Both the position numbers and the translations under genes were made by a program. A DNA stretch of 64,000 nt from Thalassobellus citreus (GTDB lineage Bacteria > Bacteroidota > Bacteroidia > Flavobacteriales > Flavobacteriaceae): assembly GCF_044385915.1 (NCBI RefSeq), contig NZ_JBISCC010000124.1:248001-312000 (forward strand), written 5' to 3'. Positions 46,750 to 54,117 of the stretch are shown one piece after another; the stretch's first letter is position 1, and the number at the start of each line of letters is the position of its first letter. Under the pieces are notes generated by a model. The model worked only from the letters and a program-made list of their open reading frames with translations, was not told where the DNA came from and did no database searches.

Positions 46750-48993
46750 TTAGTTAAACATTTTAGAGGACAATGCGGTTTCGTATTTAACATTTTTATT
46801 TGGTAAACTTCCCATGTTAAAAATCAAAATGCCTCCTTGTTGTATTTCTTGATGAGTGATATAATCTCTATGTATTTCTTTACCATTTAATACGATAGAT
46901 TCGATATACATATTTGCATCACTATTGTTTTTTGCTTTAATAGTAAATGTTTTTCCGTTTTCTAAATTGATTGTGGCTTTATCAAATAACGGCGATCCAA
47001 AAGCATAAATTCCTTGTGCTGGATTGACAGAATAAAACCCTAAAGCACTTAATATATACCATGAAGACATTTGTCCGCAATCTTCATTACCACAATGCCC
47101 GTTAGGCTTATTTTTATATTGGGTATTTAAAATCTGTCTAACCAATTTTTGAGTTTTCCATGGTTTACCAACGTAATCGTACAAATATGCTACATGATGA
47201 CTTGGTTCATTTCCATGTGCATATTGCCCAATCATTCCCGTACTAAAAATAGGTAATGTGTCTTCAGGAAGAGGCTTTAAAGTAAACATACTGTCTAATT
47301 TTTTTTCAAAAGCATCTTTACCGCCAACAGCTTGTATTAATCCTTCGATGTTTTGAGGTACAGACCAGAAATATTGCCACGCATTGCTTTCGCAAAAATA
47401 ATTGGTGTACTCTTTTGGTATAAATGATTTTATGAATTTTCCATCTTCATCTTTAGGACGCATAAATGAAGATTGCGAATCATACATATTTCTCCAGTTT
47501 TCAGAACGTTTTAAAAAATAGTTGTAATCATCTGTTTTATTTAAGGCTTTTGCAAATTGCGCAAGACACCAATCATCAAATGCGTATTCTAGTGTTTTTG
47601 AAACCGACCAATTTTCGCCCTCATCATCAACTGGAATATAACCCAAAGCTTTGTAATCGTCCAAACCTCTTTTATTTACCATGGAGCTTTTTTTGCAAGC
47701 TTTATAGGCTAATTCAATATCAAAATTTTTAAAGCCTTTAGAATATGCATCTACAATAACTGGAATGGCATGATTTGCAATCATCATATTGGTTTCATTA
47801 CCTTGCATAGACCAAACAGGTAATAGCCCTGTTTCTTTATAATGCGCTAATAATGAATTTATCATATCCGACGTTCTATTTGGATGAATAATGGTGTATA
47901 ACGGATGTGCCGCTCTATAGGTATCCCATAACGAAAAGGTATCGTATCTATCAAAACCTTTTGCTATCATTATACTATCATTTGCTCCTTTATATTCATT
48001 GTTATGGTCACTCAATAGAGTAGGAGCGAGCATAGACTGATACATCATGGTATAAAAGATTGTTTTCTTATTCTCGTCGGATGTAGTAATCTTTATTTTT
48101 TGGAGTTCCTTTTCCCAAATAGCATTTGCTTTTTCTTTGTAAGCTTCAAAATTAAAATTGGGAGCTTCAATATCTAATGATTTATATGCTCCTTTTCTTG
48201 ACGCTGTTGAAAGCCCTGTTTTTAAAATAATAACTTCATTTTCTTCTGTCTTATAATTTAAAATGATTTTTGACTTTTTTGCAGTAACAGGATTTTCTGA
48301 AAGCAAATCGTTTTTAAAAATTTTAAATGATTCGAAAGGTTTTGAAAGTTTTATAACGAAATAAAGGCGTTGATCTTTTGCCCATCCTGTAGATTTTCTG
48401 TAGCCTTCAATAGTTGAATTGTTTACTACATTTATATGAGTATCAACAGGTTTATCCCAGTTTAAGGCGTAGCCTAAATCGATGTAGATTTGTGTTAAAC
48501 TGTCCTTAGGAAATGTGTATTTATGGATGCCTGTTCTGGCTGTTGTTGTTAGTTCAGCTTTTATGCCATAGTCTAATAAATCGACTTCATAATATCCTGG
48601 AGAAGCTTTTTCTTTATCGTGAGAAAATTTAGAAAATGGTTTAAAGTTATTTTCTTTAATTCTCTTAGAAAATCTACTATTGGTTGGCGTGACTAAAATA
48701 TCATACAAATCGCCTGCACCAGTTCCTGTTAAATGTGTATGTGAAAATCCTGAAATAATAGAATCTTGATAGTAATAACCTGCAATTCTATCCCAACCTG
48801 GAATACCAATATCGGGACTTAATTGCACCATTCCGAAAGGTACTGTTGCTCCAGGGTAGGTGTTTCCTGGACCATCTGTACCTATAAATGGGTTTACATA
48901 ATGCGTTAAAGACAATGTGTTAATTGGCTTAGTATACTCGCAATTAAATAATAGCGGCACACATACTAAAAATATAAGACCGAATTTACGCAT
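46750..48993 (-). CDS. GH92 alpha-mannosidase (canonical type)
   Basis: The 747-residue lipoprotein (Cys18 in LLFNC) has the canonical GH92 text NPFIGTDGPGNTYPGATVPF, GFSHTHLTGTGAGDLYDIL, FSLWDTYRAAHPLYTI, CESNAWQYFWSVPQN with the presumed acid Glu, GNEPSHHVAYLYDY and CGNEDCGQMSSWYILSALGF near residue 634. It is close in type to the GH92 at 54118-56373 and both probably cut alpha-1,2 or alpha-1,3 mannosides by inversion with calcium. The neighbours are the GHL10-like protein gene (10 bases upstream) and the glycosylasparaginase gene. Confidence 0.95.
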   Translation of the reverse strand: MRKFGLIFLVCVPLLFNCEYTKPINTLSLTHYVNPFIGTDGPGNTYPGATVPFGMVQLSPDIGIPGWDRIAGYYYQDSIISGFSHTHLTGTGAGDLYDILVTPTNSRFSKRIKENNFKPFSKFSHDKEKASPGYYEVDLLDYGIKAELTTTARTGIHKYTFPKDSLTQIYIDLGYALNWDKPVDTHINVVNNSTIEGYRKSTGWAKDQRLYFVIKLSKPFESFKIFKNDLLSENPVTAKKSKIILNYKTEENEVIILKTGLSTASRKGAYKSLDIEAPNFNFEAYKEKANAIWEKELQKIKITTSDENKKTIFYTMMYQSMLAPTLLSDHNNEYKGANDSIMIAKGFDRYDTFSLWDTYRAAHPLYTIIHPNRTSDMINSLLAHYKETGLLPVWSMQGNETNMMIANHAIPVIVDAYSKGFKNFDIELAYKACKKSSMVNKRGLDDYKALGYIPVDDEGENWSVSKTLEYAFDDWCLAQFAKALNKTDDYNYFLKRSENWRNMYDSQSSFMRPKDEDGKFIKSFIPKEYTNYFCESNAWQYFWSVPQNIEGLIQAVGGKDAFEKKLDSMFTLKPLPEDTLPIFSTGMIGQYAHGNEPSHHVAYLYDYVGKPWKTQKLVRQILNTQYKNKPNGHCGNEDCGQMSSWYILSALGFYSVNPAQGIYAFGSPLFDKATINLENGKTFTIKAKNNSDANMYIESIVLNGKEIHRDYITHQEIQQGGILIFNMGSLPNKNVKYETALSSKMFN

Positions 48994-49003
48994 TCCAATT
49001 CCT

Positions 49004-50122
49004 TTATTTTAAATTTGCTTTCATTTCTTTAATAGCTTTTAGCTGTGCTTCTGTTAAAGCAGGTCCGTCAAAAAATGTAATGCCTTTAGCACCATTGTCT
49101 TTTGCTAATTGAATAGCTTTTATTAATTCGCTTTCAGTTTTAAATGCTGGTAAATAAACGCCTGTATTTATTTTTGTTTTCTTGCCTTCTAAATCTGCTA
49201 TCCCTTGTTTTGTGGCATAACCAACCCAGTCTACTTCTTCGTTATAAAACCCATGATAAATCATTGGATATACCTCATCAATATTCCATTTATCCCATCG
49301 TTGACGTACCATGTGATCTGCCATTTCTGGATAAGGAAATACGGCTGCTGTTAAGTTTTTATTATATTTATGTACAATTTCATAGGCGTCATCTACAACT
49401 GCTTTTATGGCATTAAGCCTGAAGTTTTTCCATTCCATATCAATTGCTGTATTATGACTCTCTTTTGGGTTTTTATGATGTATTTTTTCGAATGCACTTA
49501 CACAAGCATCACAATAGCAAAAATCGTATTCTGGTAATTCTGTGTCTTGAACCAAGTTGTATTTAGGAAGTAACCCAATTGGCAAGAAAATATCACAAAA
49601 ACGTATGTAGTCTAAATGTACACTTTCAATACCGTCAACTTTTGCTAAACCTTCAACTAAACTTAGTACATGATTTCTAGACGCTTCTTTTGTTGGGCAT
49701 AACCATTGATAGTAACCTACGTAAGGACGCGTATCATAACATGATTTCCCTTCTTTACTTACTGCATACCATTCTGGGTGTTTTAGTGCTATTGAATCTC
49801 CTGGACGGTTCATTGCCATAATCCACGCATGTACTTTTAAACCATTTTTTGAAGCAATGGGTACTAAGCGTTTTAAAAGTGCTGGATCTGTATTAGTGTT
49901 TATTAAAACTTCATCAATACCTGCACTTTTGTATTTTATAAATTCTTGAGTATAATCGTCATTTTTTCTTTTGGCATCTGCTGTAATCCAAACGGCAAAA
50001 TCAAAAGTAGTTGTTTCTATATCTGCTTCAGAGGTATTTGTATTTGTCTTTTTTGATTCAGTATTTGCACATGAAAACATGCTAAATAAAAATACAAGAA
50101 GGAAGATTTTTGTGAATTTCAT
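49004..50122 (-). CDS. Lipoprotein with GHL10-like TIM-barrel, putative glycoside hydrolase
   Basis: The longest frame begins at 50152, but Met11 at 50122 gives a standard lipoprotein signal (MKFTKIFLLVFLFSMFSC) and avoids overlap with the gene upstream, so I use it (372 residues). The barrel shows FDFAVWITADAKRK, GIDEVLINTNTDP, LKVHAWIMAMNRPGD and YQWLCPTKEASRNHVLSLVE. GIESVHLDYIRF is the family's HLDYIR hallmark with a candidate catalytic Asp. It continues with FCYCDACVSAF, VFPYPEM and VYPMIYHGF. Five Cys residues in the mature protein are unusual. The substrate is unknown. Position in the operon next to a CBM9-like protein suggests the two act together on the same glycan. Confidence 0.8.
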   Translation of the reverse strand: MKFTKIFLLVFLFSMFSCANTESKKTNTNTSEADIETTTFDFAVWITADAKRKNDDYTQEFIKYKSAGIDEVLINTNTDPALLKRLVPIASKNGLKVHAWIMAMNRPGDSIALKHPEWYAVSKEGKSCYDTRPYVGYYQWLCPTKEASRNHVLSLVEGLAKVDGIESVHLDYIRFCDIFLPIGLLPKYNLVQDTELPEYDFCYCDACVSAFEKIHHKNPKESHNTAIDMEWKNFRLNAIKAVVDDAYEIVHKYNKNLTAAVFPYPEMADHMVRQRWDKWNIDEVYPMIYHGFYNEEVDWVGYATKQGIADLEGKKTKINTGVYLPAFKTESELIKAIQLAKDNGAKGITFFDGPALTEAQLKAIKEMKANLK

Positions 50123-50129
50123 TTTATAT

Positions 50130-51206
50130 TTATTTTGATATGATTGTACCATCTTCTTTAATAATGAATGTTTTATTTGTAAAAGGACTTTTTAGTGAAA
50201 TATTATACCCGGTTGTATGATTCTCTAATAGCGGATTTAACGTTTTATCATTAATACGAATATCTTTTTTAGAAATACTATCTATTTTTTTAGCCCAAGT
50301 TTTATGGGTTTTATAATAGTCTTTTTGAGCTCTATATAAATCATATAATTTCCATTTTACAATTTCGTCTTGAGGTATTGAGAATGTGTCTTTAGTTCCA
50401 ATTTTATTAGAAGAAAAATATACATATCCCCATTTTTCTGGTTCGTGCATATTAATTACACCTGTGGGCGACCAAACCCAATTGTATTCTGGAAGGAATT
50501 TTTCGTTAGCATCTTTTTTTCGTCCATATTTCCCATTAGTTACAGAATGTTGCCAATTGACTCTTGAAAAATTAACTCTCCAAAAATCATCTTTAGGAAT
50601 ATTATTTTGAAAGTATGATGTTTTATATGCGGCCCATGGAATTGCCATTTCTAAAATCCAGCCTGTATCGGTGTCATTAGGGTTGTTTATGGTGCCATTT
50701 ATTTTTACAGCCGATTTTAAGCCTGTTAATGTCCAATCATTTAAAACAACATTACCTTCTTCTCTGTAAGGTTTATTAATAAATAAATCCCAAACGGTGT
50801 TTAAAGCATTAATTTCGAGTTCGTAATAGGTTTTAGCATCTCCTTCAGGGTCAATAAATACTTCAAAATCATTATTATAAAAAATAATAGTATCTCGTTG
50901 TTTTAAGTTAGCCCATACATGTGGTTCTTCAATTTTTGCTAAAATATAATAGTAAGTATCATCCCAAAGCATTTTAACTTGCGTGTTATATTTGGGCTTA
51001 ATAACACCTTCTATATCAATAAAAGGATCAGACCATGCTGCATTTTTCCAAGAAGAGTCAGATGCATCACCATCAACTACAATTTTTTCTAAAGTTTTGT
51101 AGGCAATAAATGTTTTAGGTGTGATTTCTTTATCTGATTGTGCACAACTTAAAATAGAAAAACAACTAATTATGAGTAACAATAATGATCTAAACTTACT
51201 TCTCAT
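50130..51206 (-). CDS. CBM9-like carbohydrate-binding lipoprotein
   Basis: The 358-residue lipoprotein (Cys21 in FSILSC) has a CBM9/DOMON-type beta-sandwich at about 35-245. Its hallmarks are IVVDGDASDSSWKNAAWSDP, VKMLWDDTYYYILAKIEEP, DTIIFYNNDFEVFIDPEGD, YYELEINALNTVWDLF and WILEMAIPWAAYK. The C-terminal 100 residues lack a clear domain. Such proteins bind sugar at the surface or in the periplasm without catalysis. The gene ends about 8 bases before the preferred start of the GHL10-like gene and begins 3 bases after the GH130 stop, so all are cotranscribed. Confidence 0.82.
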   Translation of the reverse strand: MRSKFRSLLLLIISCFSILSCAQSDKEITPKTFIAYKTLEKIVVDGDASDSSWKNAAWSDPFIDIEGVIKPKYNTQVKMLWDDTYYYILAKIEEPHVWANLKQRDTIIFYNNDFEVFIDPEGDAKTYYELEINALNTVWDLFINKPYREEGNVVLNDWTLTGLKSAVKINGTINNPNDTDTGWILEMAIPWAAYKTSYFQNNIPKDDFWRVNFSRVNWQHSVTNGKYGRKKDANEKFLPEYNWVWSPTGVINMHEPEKWGYVYFSSNKIGTKDTFSIPQDEIVKWKLYDLYRAQKDYYKTHKTWAKKIDSISKKDIRINDKTLNPLLENHTTGYNISLKSPFTNKTFIIKEDGTIISK

Positions 51207-51209
51207 ACT

Positions 51210-52175
51210 TTATAAACTGTTATTTTTAGTAAATTCAATAACTTCACTCAGTTTTCCAAAAGCCATAGCTACAACCGTATCGGCAGCTCCATAATAAACG
51301 GCTAATTTATCCTCTTCTGTGTCATGTAAAGCAGCACACGGGAATACCACATTAGGTACATCTCCATTCTGCTCATATGAAACTGCTGGACCTAATAAAT
51401 AAGGCTGCGTTCTATACTTTACTACGTCAGGTTTGTTTTCATCTAAAAGAGCGGCTCCCATAGCATAACGAAACCCATTACAAGTATTTATGACGCCATG
51501 ATATAGCATTAACCATCCGTCTTCTGTAAGAATAGGTATAGGGCCTGCGCCTACTTTAGCACATTGCCATGCACTGTCTTCAAAAGCAGAAGGTTTCATT
51601 ACACAACGGTGTTCTCCCCAATATTTCATATCTGGACTGTAGCTAATCCAAATATCGCCAAATGGTGTATGACCATTATCACTAGGGCGACTTAACATGG
51701 CATATTTTCCATTTATTTTCTGTGGAAATAATACCCCGTTTCTATTGAATGGTAAATAGGCATTTTCACATTGAAAAAATTCTTTAAAGTCGAATGTATA
51801 CCCAATGCCAATTGTTGGTCCGTTATAGCCATTACACCAAGTAATCCAATAGCGATCTTCAATAAATACAACACGCGGATCGTATTTATAATCAGATTCT
51901 ATCATCTCTGTATTACCCGCTTGCATTTCAATAGGCTCATGATTAATATCCCAATTAATACCATCTTTACTAAAACCTGCAAAAATATTCATTTGCACCG
52001 CTTTGTTATCACATCTAAAAACACCTGCAAAACCATCGCCAAAAGTCACGACAGCGGAATTAAAAATACTGTTAGATGATGGAATCGCATAACGATCTAT
52101 AATAGGGTTTTCAGAATAACGCCACATCACGTCGTTGCTATTTTCTGGTTTATCTTGCCAAGGAATGTTACTCAC
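51210..52175 (-). CDS. GH130 mannoside phosphorylase, probably beta-1,4-mannosyl-GlcNAc phosphorylase
   Basis: The 321-residue protein has no signal peptide, so it is cytoplasmic. The five-bladed propeller carries YSENPIIDRYAIPSSNSIFN, FAGVFRCDNKAVQMNIFAGF, the catalytic Asp99 in YKYDPRVVFIEDRYWITWCN and MLYHGVINTCNGFRYAMGAA. GH130 enzymes phosphorolyse beta-1,4-mannosides. Members of this length with the IPSSNSIFNSAV start include those acting on Man-beta-1,4-GlcNAc from the N-glycan core, giving mannose-1-phosphate and GlcNAc. The N-glycan operon and the inner-membrane SSS transporter encoded just upstream support that substrate. The subgroup is assigned from memory of family text. Confidence 0.9.
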   Translation of the reverse strand: MSNIPWQDKPENSNDVMWRYSENPIIDRYAIPSSNSIFNSAVVTFGDGFAGVFRCDNKAVQMNIFAGFSKDGINWDINHEPIEMQAGNTEMIESDYKYDPRVVFIEDRYWITWCNGYNGPTIGIGYTFDFKEFFQCENAYLPFNRNGVLFPQKINGKYAMLSRPSDNGHTPFGDIWISYSPDMKYWGEHRCVMKPSAFEDSAWQCAKVGAGPIPILTEDGWLMLYHGVINTCNGFRYAMGAALLDENKPDVVKYRTQPYLLGPAVSYEQNGDVPNVVFPCAALHDTEEDKLAVYYGAADTVVAMAFGKLSEVIEFTKNNSL

Positions 52176-52238
52176 TTTATTTAATTATTTATTGTTGAAC
52201 TTGATTTGACGTTTGTTTTAATAAAATTTTGTCCTCAT

Positions 52239-54116
52239 TTAATCTGGTAATTTTCGAACAACATCTAGCCATGTATATTTTAATATAGCTGAAGTTATTA
52301 AAAATACAATTAAAGAGATGATAGTTTTTGGATAATCTCTAACTAAAAGAAATATAGGGATAACAATCATACTAGATTGCCAAACAATACCTATAACACA
52401 GTTAAGCATATCCTTTCCAAAATCTTTATTTTCAGTAAACGATGTATCTTCATTTTTTAATGCTTTATAAACAGGTTTCCAAAAGCCCCAAGGCCTTACA
52501 TTTTTATAAAAATCTTTTAAAACAGAAATATCTGTAGGACAGGTAAAGAATGTGCCTAAGAGACTCCCTAATACTGAAACACCAAATATTATTGGAAATA
52601 GGTATATGGCTGGTAATCTTGCTAAATCATATAACCATGTATCCACAGTTAGATTCCCTTTATTTTGATCTAAGACAAATTGTAATGATGCCACTATAAG
52701 TCCAGCGAACATTCCCCAGAAATATCCCCAGCCATTAAAACGCCACCAAACCCATTTTAAAAAGTTTGCCGCTACATAACCGCCAAAAAGAGCACTTGTA
52801 ATCCACAATGTTAACGAATTAAGTGAGTCTGCAAAAAAGCCCATAAATACACCTAGACCTACAACAACGAACGAAGCAATGTGACTGGCTTTAATATAGT
52901 GTTTACTTGTAGCTTTTGGTTTAAAATATTTTTTATAAATATCATTTACAATATAAGCTGGTCCTGCATTTACATAGGCAGAAAATGTAGACATAAAAGC
53001 TGCTAGCAAACCTGCTAACAACAAGCCTTTTATTCCTACAGGCACATGAAAATTAATAACCGTAGGCAGTAATGTTTCTAAATCATTTCCTGATAGAGAT
53101 GGATCAAGACTCATTTGAGGCGCTAAAGAGACTAAAGCAATAACCACAATACCTCCAATTAACAAATATCTTGGAATGAATAAAATTAGATTGGTAAACC
53201 CACTCATATAAGCTGCTTCCTTAACTGTTTTGGTTGAAAGTATACGTTGCATATCAAAGCCAGGTGTAGGTCCTGCAATACTTGCAAAAAAACCTTTAAA
53301 TAAAGACATCCCCACTAAAGCACCAAACATTTTGTAGCCTTCAGAATCAATAAGATCATCAAAAGCTTTGTATTTTTCACTCCAATGCGAACCTAATTCC
53401 TGTCCGAAAAATATATTTTTCCATTCTTCCGAAATTACAGATGTTATTTGAATATCTGTAAAATAAATAAATGTATAGCCTGCAACAAGTAATCCTGCTA
53501 TAACCATAATACCGTATTGTAAAACTTCGGTAGCTACTACAGAAAGCATACCACCTTTAACCGTATAAATGGTGGTTAAAAATATAATAATTAAGGCATA
53601 GGATTGTTCGGAATTAAGTAAGATACTACTTCCCATACTTAAGGTTAAATCCCAAGGTAAAATAACGGTCATAAATTTACCAATACCTTCAAAAAAATAA
53701 GCGATAAACCCTATGGAAGAAACAACAGCAAAAAGAGCCACTATAATATGAGATGCTTTTCCTGATTTATCGTTACCAAAACGTGTTAAAATCCATTCAG
53801 ACCCTGTCATTACTTTTGACCTACGAATCCAAACGGCTAAGAACATCATGACAAAAATTTGATTCCAAATAGGCCAAAGCCACATAAACATAAAACTCTT
53901 AGCTCCATATAGAAAAAGCCATCCAACCATTAATGCTGTACCAGATATATCAAACATACCTGAACCATTACTTAACCCTAAATAATACCATTTAATAGTT
54001 TTTCCTCCTAGGAAATAATCATCTAACCCTTTTGATGCTTTTTTAGAAACCCAAATTCCAACTCCTACGGTTAATAGGATATAAAATATAATAATGCTTA
54101 AATCGATAATATCCAT
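52239..54116 (-). CDS. Sodium:solute symporter (SSS/SLC5 family)
   Basis: The 625-residue inner-membrane protein has about 14 helices, beginning with IIDLSIIIFYILLTVGVGIW and GLDDYFLGGKTIKWYYLGLS. SSS signatures are NGSGMFDISGTALMVGW, FEGIGKFMTV, YTVKGGMLSVVATEVLQYG, GPTPGFDMQRILSTKTVKEA and LLAGLLAAFMSTFSAYVNAG. It imports a solute with sodium. The only cytoplasmic glycosidase gene of the operon, GH130, follows after 63 bases, so Man-GlcNAc or a similar core disaccharide is the natural candidate. The upstream GH92 gene ends one base before its ATG. Confidence 0.93.
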   Translation of the reverse strand: MDIIDLSIIIFYILLTVGVGIWVSKKASKGLDDYFLGGKTIKWYYLGLSNGSGMFDISGTALMVGWLFLYGAKSFMFMWLWPIWNQIFVMMFLAVWIRRSKVMTGSEWILTRFGNDKSGKASHIIVALFAVVSSIGFIAYFFEGIGKFMTVILPWDLTLSMGSSILLNSEQSYALIIIFLTTIYTVKGGMLSVVATEVLQYGIMVIAGLLVAGYTFIYFTDIQITSVISEEWKNIFFGQELGSHWSEKYKAFDDLIDSEGYKMFGALVGMSLFKGFFASIAGPTPGFDMQRILSTKTVKEAAYMSGFTNLILFIPRYLLIGGIVVIALVSLAPQMSLDPSLSGNDLETLLPTVINFHVPVGIKGLLLAGLLAAFMSTFSAYVNAGPAYIVNDIYKKYFKPKATSKHYIKASHIASFVVVGLGVFMGFFADSLNSLTLWITSALFGGYVAANFLKWVWWRFNGWGYFWGMFAGLIVASLQFVLDQNKGNLTVDTWLYDLARLPAIYLFPIIFGVSVLGSLLGTFFTCPTDISVLKDFYKNVRPWGFWKPVYKALKNEDTSFTENKDFGKDMLNCVIGIVWQSSMIVIPIFLLVRDYPKTIISLIVFLITSAILKYTWLDVVRKLPD

Positions 54117-54117
54117 A

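Noticed and set aside
50122..50152. Apparent overlap of the GHL10-like gene with the CBM9-like gene
   Set aside because: It depends on the longest-frame start at 50152. The start at 50122 gives a normal lipoprotein signal and removes the overlap.
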